64,000 nucleotides of DNA. It comes from Pyramidobacter porci (GTDB taxonomy: Bacteria; Synergistota; Synergistia; Synergistales; Dethiosulfovibrionaceae). Location of the stretch: contig NZ_VUNH01000008.1 in NCBI RefSeq assembly GCF_009695745.1, positions 62,001 through 126,000 of the forward strand, written 5' to 3'. How positions within the stretch are numbered: position 1 is the stretch's first letter; each line of letters starts with the position of its first letter. Positions 52,955-60,447 of this stretch are shown piece after piece. The notes beneath the pieces are model-generated. The model was not told the origin of the DNA. It made no database searches and worked only from the letters and a program-made list of their open reading frames with translations. The position numbers and the translations under genes were made by a program.

Positions 52955-53248
52955 CGCACATCACGCTTTCTCCGTTCAAGATTCTCGAAAACACGCCCTG
53001 CGCGTTTCGCCGGGCACCCCGCCGCCGTCAGTTTACCACAATTATACGCGTTTGCCCGCAGGCGCGGCGGTTCTCGCTTCATCCCGCCGAAACGGCGCGG
53101 CTTTTCCGCGTTTACGTCCGCGCCGGCAAGGACGTCGCCCGAAGATTACCCGGTCGGCGCGGCGCCTCGATGACCCGGCACCGTGAAGACTACGACTACG
53201 TGACGCGCCTCTACCTGCCCGTACGGGGCTGCGCCATCTGAACGGCCC
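52955..53248. other. Intergenic region between kinase and MerR genes
   Basis: I see no convincing gene. Several short open frames exist but have no ribosome site or recognised motif. The kinase promoter should lie at the left side and the MerR operator follows immediately to the right. Confidence 0.4.
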
Positions 53249-53279
53249 TTGACATTGAAGCCCACTTCAATGTTAGATT
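53249..53279 (+). promoter_or_regulatory. MerR-type promoter and operator
   Basis: TTGACA (53249-53254) and TAGATT (53274-53279) are separated by 19 bases, the long spacer typical of MerR-controlled promoters. The region is filled by a perfect inverted repeat ACATTGAAG-CCCA-CTTCAATGT (53252-53273). This strongly suggests control by the adjacent MerR protein of its own gene. Confidence 0.8.
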
Positions 53280-53318
53280 ATCACCGTTGTGATCTTATTG
53301 AAGAGCAGGGTGAGAGCC

Positions 53319-53759
53319 ATGGAGTATTCGATCAAAGAGGCGGCGCAGATGTTGAACATTCCCGTCAGCACAATTCGGTACTACGACAAGGAGGGGCTGC
53401 TGCCCTCCCTCGAGCGCAAAAGTTCGGGCTACCGCGCGTTTTCGGAAGGCGACATCGAGACGTTGAAAATCGTGCTGTGGCTGAAAAAGGCCCATATGCC
53501 GCTGAAGGAGATCGCCCGCTTCATCCAGCTGCTGAAGGAGGGCGACGCCTCGCTGCGGCAGCGCCTCGAACTGTTCGAACGCCGCCGTCAGGCCATGGAA
53601 CGGCAGCTCAGCGAGGATCAGGCCGTCCTTGATTTCATCAATTACAAATGCAATTATTACCGTACCGCCGTCGACGCCGGTACGGAAAAAATCCACCGCG
53701 GCGGCGAAAAACTGAAAATGCCGCCTTGCGCCTGCGATCCGTCCGGGAAACTTCTATGA
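53319..53759 (+). CDS. MerR-family transcriptional regulator
   Basis: 146 residues. N-terminal winged helix: YSIKEAAQMLNIPVSTIRYY, DKEGLLPSLERKSSGYRAFS, then IETLKIVLWLKKAHMPLKEI, followed by a long dimerisation helix (about 75-115). The C-terminus has scattered cysteines (INYKCNYYR, PPCACDP) that might bind metal or sense redox state, though not the fixed pattern of metal-type MerR proteins. Overall closest to the aldehyde/drug-responsive group. AGGGTGAG precedes the ATG at 53319. Own promoter carries a palindromic operator. No divergent target gene is evident, so autoregulation or remote targets are likely. Confidence 0.9.
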   Translation: MEYSIKEAAQMLNIPVSTIRYYDKEGLLPSLERKSSGYRAFSEGDIETLKIVLWLKKAHMPLKEIARFIQLLKEGDASLRQRLELFERRRQAMERQLSEDQAVLDFINYKCNYYRTAVDAGTEKIHRGGEKLKMPPCACDPSGKLL

Positions 53760-53767
53760 AAAATATC

Positions 53768-53805
53768 AGCCGGGATTCCGCGAACGATCGGGATCCCGGC
53801 TTTTG
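53768..53805 (+). terminator. Terminator after merR-type gene
   Basis: AGCCGGGAT (53768-53776) pairs with ATCCCGGCT (53793-53801), followed by TTTTG. Confidence 0.75.
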
Positions 53806-53909
53806 TTTCGCCTTTTGCGAGGTTCCACGCGCCGCAGGAAGACGAATGAAGCGCAATGGAATTTCGCCGTGCCGACGCGGCGTTTTTATATAAAATCTTT
53901 GCGCCATTA

Positions 53910-53937
53910 TTCACATCATTATATTTTCAAGTATAAT
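53910..53937 (+). promoter_or_regulatory. Probable promoter of the rnf operon
   Basis: TTCACA (53910-53915), 16-base spacer, TATAAT (53932-53937) within an AT-rich 315-base gap. It leaves a leader of about 130 bases before rnfC, in which I see no recognised riboswitch. Confidence 0.55.
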
Positions 53938-54075
53938 TTACATGTTTCTTGCTTCATCAATCTTTTGTTTTCCATAAAAAATGCTATCATTAAAAACGAA
54001 TCGATCCGCGTATACAAAATACGTCGATCCGGCAGACTCAGCCGCTGTCGGAAAAGGCAAAAGGGGGAAAGATTT

Positions 54076-55419
54076 ATGGGATTTCCTACTTTTTGGGGCG
54101 GCGTGCATCCGCCTCAGAACAAGGATCTGACGCGGGACAAGCAGATCGAGCCGTATCTGCCCGCAGGCGATCTGGCGTTTCCGATGTCGCAGCACATCGG
54201 CGCGCCGAACGCGCCCGTCGTCGCCAAGGGGGACAAAGTCAAAGTCGGCACGCCGCTGGGCAGCGCCGATGCGTTCGTTTCCGCGCCGGTGCTCTCGAGC
54301 GTCTCGGGAACGGTGAAGGAAGTGGGGCCGCGCCAAACGGTGCCCGGCTCGTTCGACACCTGCGTGGTCGTGGAAAACGACGGACTTTACGAGAAAGAAG
54401 AACGCTGGGTTCCGCTGCCCGATTACGAGAACTGCGATCCCAAAGAATATCTCCAGCGCATCCGCGAGGCGGGCATCGTCGGCTTCGGCGGCGCCACGTT
54501 CCCGGCGGCCGTCAAGTTCGCGCCGCCGCCTCAGGACAAGATTAAATGGTTCATCGTCAACGGCGCCGAGTGCGAGCCGTACCTCAACTGCGACTTCCGC
54601 CTGATGATGGAATCGACCGACGAGATCGTCAAAGGCACGGCGCTGCTGCTGCGCCTCTTCCCCGAGGCCGAGGGCGTGATCGCCGTGGAGAACAACAAAC
54701 CCGAGGCCATCGCGGCGCTGTCCGAGTCGGTCGCGCGCCTGGGCGTGAAGAACGTGCGCGTGCAGCCGCTGACGGTCAAGTATCCGCAAGGCTCCGAAAA
54801 AATGCTGATCGAGGCGCTGACGGGGCAGGAGTACGTGGTCACGGCGCTGCCGGCCGACGTGGGCTGTATTATCGCCAACGTGCGCACCGTGCAGCAGTGC
54901 TGGCGCGCCATCGCCCTCGGCGAACCGTCGACGGAGCGTGTCGTCACCGTCACCGGCGACGCAATCGCCGAACCCAAGAACGTGCGGATCCCGCTGGGCA
55001 CGTCCATTCGGGAGCTGGTCGATTTCTGCGGCGGCTTCAAAGAAACGCCCGTCAAAGTTTTGGCCGGCGGCCCGATGATGGGCATGTCGATGCGCTCGCT
55101 TGACGTTCCCGCCGTCAAGGGCACGTCCGGCGTTCTGGCGCTGACGGCGCGATCGACACTGCTTAAACGCGCTTCGGCCTGTCTTCACTGCGGGCGCTGC
55201 GTCGACGCCTGCCCGATGGGGCTGGTGCCCAGCGCGCTGGATTCTCTGGTGCTGAACAAGGAATACGAGCGCTTCGAAGCGGAAGGCGGCATGAACTGCA
55301 TCGAGTGCGGCAGCTGCACGTACGTGTGCCCGGCCTGCCGGCCGCTGACGCAGAGCTGCCGCGACGGCAAGAGCTTCGTCATGGCGCAGCGCAAAAAGAG
55401 AAAGGCGGCGGGGAAATAA
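54076..55419 (+). CDS. rnfC: Rnf complex subunit C (NADH/flavin/Fe-S)
   Basis: 447 residues, peripheral cytoplasmic subunit that takes part in ferredoxin:NAD oxidoreduction. It starts with the RnfC-specific GGVHPPQNKDLTRDKQIEPY, has an SLBB/Complex1_51K-type nucleotide-binding core (GIVGFGGATFPAAVKF near 137, VNGAECEPYLNCD near 158) and two C-terminal [4Fe-4S] motifs, CLHCGRCVDACP near 372 and CIECGSCTYVCP near 411. GGGGGAAA precedes the ATG. First gene of rnfCDGEAB. The C-terminal tail is short, without the long Ala/Lys-rich extension of enterobacterial RsxC. Confidence 0.96.
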   Translation: MGFPTFWGGVHPPQNKDLTRDKQIEPYLPAGDLAFPMSQHIGAPNAPVVAKGDKVKVGTPLGSADAFVSAPVLSSVSGTVKEVGPRQTVPGSFDTCVVVENDGLYEKEERWVPLPDYENCDPKEYLQRIREAGIVGFGGATFPAAVKFAPPPQDKIKWFIVNGAECEPYLNCDFRLMMESTDEIVKGTALLLRLFPEAEGVIAVENNKPEAIAALSESVARLGVKNVRVQPLTVKYPQGSEKMLIEALTGQEYVVTALPADVGCIIANVRTVQQCWRAIALGEPSTERVVTVTGDAIAEPKNVRIPLGTSIRELVDFCGGFKETPVKVLAGGPMMGMSMRSLDVPAVKGTSGVLALTARSTLLKRASACLHCGRCVDACPMGLVPSALDSLVLNKEYERFEAEGGMNCIECGSCTYVCPACRPLTQSCRDGKSFVMAQRKKRKAAGK

Positions 55420-56357
55420 TGGATTATAAGCTGGTCGTTTCAAGTTCTCCGCACGCCCACGCCGGTCTGACGACGCCGCAGATCATGGCCTGGGTGCTGG
55501 CGGCGCTGGTTCCCGCCGGCGTCATGGGCGTCGTCCGCTACGGCGCTCGCGCCGCGGCGGTGATGGCGGTATGCGTGCTCGCCTGCGTCTTCTGCGAATT
55601 CTTGTGGCAAAAATGCACGGGGCGCGCGGTCACGGTGGGCGACGGCTCGGCGGCTGTGACGGGCCTGCTGCTGGCCTACAATCTGCCGCCCACGATCCCT
55701 TACTGGATGGCCGTCGGCGGCTCGCTGTTCGCCATTGTCGTCGTCAAACAGTTTTACGGCGGCCTCGGCGGCAACATCGTCAACCCCGCGCTGGCCGGAC
55801 GCGCCATGATGCTGGCCAGCTGGCCGGTGCCGATGACGACCTGGACGCTGGATGGGGTGTCTACGGCTACGCCGCTGGCGCTGATGAAATCCGGCGACGT
55901 GAGCGCCCTGCCCTCGTACCTCGATTTGTTCCTCGGCAGGACGGGCGGCTGCATCGGCGAGAGCTGCACGCTGGCGCTGCTGATCGGATTCGCCGTGCTG
56001 CTCTGGAAAGATATTATCAAATGGCAGGTTCCGGCGGTCTACGTTGCCGTTGTCGCCGCGCTGTGCACGGTTTTCGGCCGTCCGGCGGCGCCGCTGGCTG
56101 AGATTTTGTCCGGCGGGCTGTTCCTCGGCGCCATTTTCATGGCCACCGACTACACCACGTCGCCGATCGCGCTCAAAGGGCAGATCGTCTTCGCCGCTGG
56201 CTGCGGCCTGCTCACGGCGGTAATCCGCACGTGGGGCGGCTATCCCGAGGGCGTCTCCTACTCGATCCTGATCATGAACCTGCTGGTGCCGCTGATCGAC
56301 CGCGCCACAAAGCCGCGCGTTTTCGGAGAGGTGAAAAGCCATGCCAAAAATCGCTAA
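55419..56357 (+). CDS. rnfD: Rnf complex subunit D (membrane flavoprotein)
   Basis: 312 residues, about nine to ten membrane helices. Hallmarks: GDGSAAVTGLLLAYNLPPTI near 78, GGLGGNIVNPALAGRAMMLA near 112, and SLSTAT-type flavinylation site here read as GVSTATPLALM near 146, where Thr would hold FMN through a phosphoester. The C-terminal YTTSPIALKGQIVFAAGCG is also typical of RnfD/NqrB. The start codon shares one base with the rnfC stop codon (TAATG), so translation is coupled. Confidence 0.95.
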   Translation: MDYKLVVSSSPHAHAGLTTPQIMAWVLAALVPAGVMGVVRYGARAAAVMAVCVLACVFCEFLWQKCTGRAVTVGDGSAAVTGLLLAYNLPPTIPYWMAVGGSLFAIVVVKQFYGGLGGNIVNPALAGRAMMLASWPVPMTTWTLDGVSTATPLALMKSGDVSALPSYLDLFLGRTGGCIGESCTLALLIGFAVLLWKDIIKWQVPAVYVAVVAALCTVFGRPAAPLAEILSGGLFLGAIFMATDYTTSPIALKGQIVFAAGCGLLTAVIRTWGGYPEGVSYSILIMNLLVPLIDRATKPRVFGEVKSHAKNR

Positions 56358-56913
56358 GCTCGGTTCGATCCTGTTCGCGATCACGGCCGTCACGGGGCTG
56401 GTCCTCGGCGCCGTGCAGAACGTCACCAGCGGCTCCATCGCCGCCCAGCGCGTCCGCCAGAAGAACGAGGCGCTGGCGGCCACGCTGCCAGGCGCCAAAA
56501 ACTTCACGCCCGTGGCGCTCAAAGCCGACGCCGGCATCATCAGTGAGATTTTTGCCGGCTCCGACGGCGGCACAACGCTCGGCTATAACTTCACGCTTAC
56601 GCCCAAAGGCTTCGGCGGCTTGATGACGTTGATCTGCGGCATCGACGCCGCCGGGCGCGTCATGGACATCGCGATCCTCGAGTCCAGCGAGACGCCCGGC
56701 CTTGGGGCGCGCGCTTCCGAACCCGCGTTCGCCGGCCAGTTCCACGGGCGGCTGGCCGACGGCGATCTGCACGTCACCAAGACGCCGCCCGAGAACGGCA
56801 GCCAGATCCAGGCCATCTCCGGCGCCACGATCACGTCACGCGCCGTAACCGACGCCGTCAATGCCGCACGCGCTTACTGGAAAGCCCATTTGGAAAAAGA
56901 GGAGGCAAAGTAA
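56341..56913 (+). CDS. rnfG: Rnf complex subunit G (covalent FMN)
   Basis: 190 residues. One N-terminal membrane helix (LGSILFAITAVTGLVLGAVQ) anchors a periplasm-facing FMN-binding domain. ESSETPGLGARASEPAFAGQF near 118 (core SSETPGLG) and AISGATITSRAVTDAV near 158, with the SGAT motif whose threonine (about 163) carries FMN. Overlaps the end of rnfD by 17 bases. Confidence 0.95.
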   Translation: MPKIAKLGSILFAITAVTGLVLGAVQNVTSGSIAAQRVRQKNEALAATLPGAKNFTPVALKADAGIISEIFAGSDGGTTLGYNFTLTPKGFGGLMTLICGIDAAGRVMDIAILESSETPGLGARASEPAFAGQFHGRLADGDLHVTKTPPENGSQIQAISGATITSRAVTDAVNAARAYWKAHLEKEEAK

Positions 56914-57645
56914 ATGAGCAGTCCTCTCAAAACAATTGTCAACGGCCTTTTCGCCGAAAATCCGATCTTCGTCCTCGTGCTGGGCATGTGCCCGACCATC
57001 GCCGTCACATCCAGCGCCATGAACGGATTCAGCATGGGGCTGGCCGCCACGGCCGTACTGATCGGCTCCAACGTGGCCATCTCGGCGCTGCGGCGCTTCA
57101 TCCCCGACGAGATCCGCATCCCATCGTTCATCGTCGTCATCGCCGGATTCGTCACCGTCCTGCAGCTGATCATCGCCGCCTATTTCCCTACGCTTGACAA
57201 GGCGCTGGGCATCTTCATCCCGCTGATCGTCGTCAACTGCATCATCCTCGCGCGCGCCGAGGCGTTTGCCTCCAAAAACGGTGTCTTTGTCTCGGCCTGC
57301 GACGGACTGGGCATGGGGCTTGGCTTCACGCTGGCGCTGGTGATCATCGGTTCGCTCCGCGAACTGATCGGCGCCGGGACTGTCTTCGGCGTTCAGGTCT
57401 TCGCGCCTGATTTCTACCAGCCCGCGCTGCTGGCCATTCTCGCCCCCGGCGGCTTCATCACGCTGGGCGTGCTCATGGCCGTCATGCATCAGCTCAAGAT
57501 CCGCAAGGAACTGAAAAGCCGCGCGCCTTTGGCCGAATCCACTTACGACGGCTGGGCCGAGCTCGGCTCGTGCAGCGGCTGCGCGCTGGCGGGCGCGTGC
57601 CATAAGACGGACTGCGCCGCGAAAAAGGACGGTGAGGCGAAATGA
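56914..57645 (+). CDS. rnfE: Rnf complex subunit E with cysteine-rich C-terminal tail
   Basis: 243 residues, six membrane helices of the RnfA/RnfE (NqrD/E) type: NGLFAENPIFVLVLGMCPTI near 8, the symmetric cysteine-bearing VVNCIILARAEAFASKNG near 107. Cysteines on both half-channels probably hold the intramembrane Fe centre shared with RnfA. After the last helix comes a tail with C220, C223, C229 and C234 (CSGCALAGACHKTDC), a possible metal or Fe-S site not present in the classical short RnfE. Starts at the base after the rnfG stop codon. Confidence 0.94.
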   Translation: MSSPLKTIVNGLFAENPIFVLVLGMCPTIAVTSSAMNGFSMGLAATAVLIGSNVAISALRRFIPDEIRIPSFIVVIAGFVTVLQLIIAAYFPTLDKALGIFIPLIVVNCIILARAEAFASKNGVFVSACDGLGMGLGFTLALVIIGSLRELIGAGTVFGVQVFAPDFYQPALLAILAPGGFITLGVLMAVMHQLKIRKELKSRAPLAESTYDGWAELGSCSGCALAGACHKTDCAAKKDGEAK

Positions 57646-58220
57646 ATCTGCTGGGTCTGCTGGTCAGCTCCATCTTCGTCAACAACATCGTTTTCATGCG
57701 CTTCCTCGGCTGCTGCCCGTTCCTCGGCGTTTCCAGCAAACTGGAGACCGCCAAGGGCATGGGCCTGGCCGTGGTGTTCGTGATCACCTTCTCGTCGGTG
57801 ATGACCTGGCTGGCCTACAACTTCCTGCTCGTGCCGCTCGGACTGGAGTACCTCTACACACTGGCCTTCATCCTCATCATCGCCGCGCTCGTGCAGTTCG
57901 TCGAGATCGTCATGAAGAAGATGATGCCGGCGCTGTACAAGTCGCTGGGCATCTTCCTGCCGCTGATCACCACCAACTGCGCCGTGCTCGGCGTGGCCGT
58001 AATCAACATGAACGAGAAATACGATCTGCTCACCGCCGTCGTCAACGCCTTCGGTACCGCCGTCGGCTACATGCTGGCGATCGTGATGATGGCCGGCATC
58101 CGCGAGAAGATCGAGCTGAACGCGGAAATGCCCCGCTGCATGCGCGGCCTGCCGATCGCGCTCATCACCGCCGGGCTGATGTCCATCGCTTTCATGGGCT
58201 TCAGCGGCCTGGTCAAGTAG
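57642..58220 (+). CDS. rnfA: Rnf complex subunit A
   Basis: 192 residues, six membrane helices. SSIFVNNIVFMRFLGCCPFL at residue 12 and ITTNCAVLGVAVINMNEKY near 108 contain the paired conserved cysteines of RnfA/NqrE proteins. It is the inverted-topology partner of RnfE; together they hold a Fe centre in the membrane. The ATG overlaps the rnfE stop codon (ATGA). Length is normal for the family. Confidence 0.96.
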   Translation: MNLLGLLVSSIFVNNIVFMRFLGCCPFLGVSSKLETAKGMGLAVVFVITFSSVMTWLAYNFLLVPLGLEYLYTLAFILIIAALVQFVEIVMKKMMPALYKSLGIFLPLITTNCAVLGVAVINMNEKYDLLTAVVNAFGTAVGYMLAIVMMAGIREKIELNAEMPRCMRGLPIALITAGLMSIAFMGFSGLVK

Positions 58221-58229
58221 GTGACAGCC

Positions 58230-59060
58230 ATGACTGCCATCATTTACCCCATGTTTGTCATGGGCGGTCTGGGCGTCGTCTTCGGCTGCCTGCTCGCCTT
58301 CGCCTCCAAAAAGTTCGCCGTCGCCGTCGATCCGCGCCAGATCAAGATCCGCGCCGCGCTCCCAGGGGCCAACTGCGGCGGCTGCGGCTACCCCGGCTGC
58401 GACGGCTACGCCGAAGGCTGCGTCCTCGGCGCCTGCGCGCTGAACAAGTGCGTCGTCGGCGGCGCCCCCGTAGCGGAAAAAATCGCCGAGATCATGGGCG
58501 TCTCCGCCGACGGAACCGAGCCCGAAGTCGCCTTCGTGCGCTGCCAGGGAGCGTTCGACAAGACACACAAGGACTGCGTTTATCTGGGCATCGGCGACTG
58601 CCAGAGCGCCTCCGTCGTGCCGGGGCACGGCCCCACGTCCTGCGCTTTCGCCTGCATGGGTTTCGGCACCTGCGTCAAAGCCTGCAAGTTCGACGCCATC
58701 CACGTCATTAACGGCGTCGCCAAAGTCGACCGCAACAAGTGCGTGGGCTGTAAAGCCTGCGTCGAAGCCTGTCCGCGCGGCATCATCGCCATGGTGCCCA
58801 AAAAGAAAATGGTTCACGTCGCCTGCAGCAACCCCATGCCCGGCGCTTTCGTGCGCAAAGTCTGCACGATCGGCTGCATCGGCTGCCAGATGTGCGTGAA
58901 AGTATGCCCCAAGCAGACCATCTCCATGAAAGGCGCGCTCGCCGTCATCGACCCGGCCGGCTGCGTCAACTGCGGACTGTGCGCCTCCAAGTGCCCCGTG
59001 CACGCCATCGACAATTCCAAGGCCAAGCCTGTCGTCGTGCCGCCGGCGTCGGTGGCGTAA
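58230..59060 (+). CDS. rnfB: Rnf complex subunit B (polyferredoxin)
   Basis: 276 residues. N-terminal membrane helix (MTAIIYPMFVMGGLGVVFGC), then the Fe-S (CxxCx4Cx16C-type) domain GANCGGCGYPGCDGYAEGC near 45, and ferredoxin-like clusters: CAFACMGFGTCVKACKFDA near 137, CVGCKACVEACPRG near 171, CIGCQMCVKVCPKQ near 214 and CVNCGLCASKCPVHAI near 243. It passes electrons from ferredoxin into the complex. ATG at 58230 follows TAGGTGA; the GTG at 58221 is less likely. Last gene of the operon, followed by a strong terminator. Confidence 0.95.
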   Translation: MTAIIYPMFVMGGLGVVFGCLLAFASKKFAVAVDPRQIKIRAALPGANCGGCGYPGCDGYAEGCVLGACALNKCVVGGAPVAEKIAEIMGVSADGTEPEVAFVRCQGAFDKTHKDCVYLGIGDCQSASVVPGHGPTSCAFACMGFGTCVKACKFDAIHVINGVAKVDRNKCVGCKACVEACPRGIIAMVPKKKMVHVACSNPMPGAFVRKVCTIGCIGCQMCVKVCPKQTISMKGALAVIDPAGCVNCGLCASKCPVHAIDNSKAKPVVVPPASVA

Positions 59061-59083
59061 TATCCGCGTCGTCAAAGAAACAA

Positions 59084-59133
59084 AAAAACGTCTCGCGCCG
59101 GACATCACGATGTCCGGCGCGAGACGTTTTTTA
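59084..59133. terminator. Perfect 24-bp hairpin, bidirectional terminator
   Basis: Arms 59084-59107 and 59110-59133 are exact reverse complements with A6/T6 ends. It closes the rnf operon and the convergent fic remnant, whose last codons lie at its right edge. Confidence 0.92.
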
Positions 59134-59672
59134 ATGACGGTACCCTTCGTACCAGTACGACTGTTCGAGACCCTTGAAAATGGCTTCGCGGTCGTCGATG
59201 CGATCGGTAAGGTTGGACAGAAGGAGGCAGCGCAACTCCAGGTCATTGACGGGGCTGCGCTCCATCGCCTGAAGATAGAGGGCTTTGTCGACGTTCTGCC
59301 AGTCGACGACGCGGCGCAGTTTTTTCCTGAGCATTAGGTCGAGCCAGATGCGCATGGCGCGCCCGTTGCCCTCCATAAACGGGTGAGCGACGTTCATCTC
59401 CACGTACTTGGCGGTAATCTCCTCAAAAGAATTTTCGGGCATTTTTTCAATGGCGCGGAGCGCTTCTTGCAAATAAAGACAGCTGGCGAAGCGGAAATTG
59501 CCCCCGGAGACGTTGAGCGTGCGAATCTGCCCGGCGAAATCGTACAACCCGCCGAACAGGGCCTCGTGGATCTACCGCAGCCCCGCGACGGTACCGACCT
59601 CGACGTGATCGATGTCACCGCTCTCGTAAAGACAGCGGGCGTTCGCAGGCTTTTTTCATCAACGTCATTCAT
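59131..59672 (-). pseudogene. fic: Class III Fic protein gene, disrupted
   Basis: The intact 3' part encodes [15 protein letters not shown] (the Fic HxFxxGNGRxxR active site, for AMP transfer) and ends with [12 protein letters not shown], the C-terminal S-x-x-x-E-G inhibitory helix of class III Fic proteins. Upstream, the expected sequence continues in frame as ANARCLYESGDIDHVEVGTV...AGLR, but a TAG stands where relatives have CAG (Gln) before [14 protein letters not shown]. Further up, the start MNDVDEK at 59672 joins only if one base is added to a run of six A. Two lesions therefore separate the start from the catalytic domain. An internal ATG at 59547 could still give a 138-residue fragment with the active site. 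Confidence 0.8.
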
Positions 59673-59723
59673 CCTTGAATCCCCTCTTTCTTCCGGCGTT
59701 TTGCGCTTTCATGACGGCATCGA

Positions 59724-60446
59724 TCATACCACAGCGGCCAAAAACGCAGCGATCGTTTGAGCCAATTCTTCGGGGCGGTCGTACATGACGGCGTGTCCGG
59801 CGGGGAAGAGGCGGAAGCGCGCGTTCGGCAGGGCGGCGGCGAGCTTTTCGACTTCTTCCGGCGGGAACAGAAGATCGTGTTCTCCGGCGCAGACCAGCGC
59901 CGGCTGTTTGATTCGCGGCAGGGCGGGGCCCAGCGGGGGCGCGGCTTTCAGAGCTTCGCGCTGGGCGTTCCACAGGAGCGCGTCGTCCGGCGTTCGGCGC
60001 GCCGCCGTCAGGCGCATAAAGTTCCGCGCCGCCGCGGGGCGGGCGCGCAGCGATTGCGGCATGATGGCCTGCATCAGCAGTTCGTGCCAGCGCGGCCACG
60101 GCGCTTCGAGCAGTTGGCGCAGCGCGGCGCCCCGCCGCGCCTGCGCCGGTTGGTCGGCGCAGGCGGCGCACAGTACGAGCGCACCTACAAGCTCCGGGCG
60201 TTCCAGCGCCAGACGCAGGGCGACTTCCGCGCCCATGGACCAGCCCAGCACGGCGCAGGGCGCGCCGCGCCGTTCGATCTGCGCGGCGGCCGCGGCGACG
60301 GCGCGATCGAACGAATAATCCCGCGGCGGCGCGTAAAGCAGCGGGTTCGCGCCGGCCCGCCGCAGGTCGGCGAGGAATGGCTGGCCCCAGCAGTCCGCGC
60401 CGCCGGCCAGTCCCGGCAGCAACAGCAGCGAGACGCTCGGCGCCAT
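59724..60446 (-). CDS. Alpha/beta hydrolase (BioH-like esterase)
   Basis: 240 residues, alpha/beta-hydrolase fold: LLLLPGLAGGADCWGQPFL (oxyanion loop), nucleophile Ser in VLGWSMGAEVALRLAL near 77, acid in VCAGEHDLLFPPEE near 185 and His in FPAGHAVMYDRPEEL near 215. Length and motif spacing resemble BioH/MhpC-type esterases; without neighbouring biotin genes the substrate stays open. The ATG at 60446 overlaps the end region of the upstream E3 gene, which suggests cotranscription with it; a TTG at 60461 is an alternative start. Confidence 0.83.
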   Translation of the reverse strand: MAPSVSLLLLPGLAGGADCWGQPFLADLRRAGANPLLYAPPRDYSFDRAVAAAAAQIERRGAPCAVLGWSMGAEVALRLALERPELVGALVLCAACADQPAQARRGAALRQLLEAPWPRWHELLMQAIMPQSLRARPAAARNFMRLTAARRTPDDALLWNAQREALKAAPPLGPALPRIKQPALVCAGEHDLLFPPEEVEKLAAALPNARFRLFPAGHAVMYDRPEELAQTIAAFLAAVV

Positions 60447-60447
60447 T

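Noticed and set aside
52948-53241. Possible remnant of a PhzF-like gene (YDYVTRLYLP near its end)
   Set aside because: Only a few residues resemble the family and the reading frame shows no further motif, so I do not claim a pseudogene.
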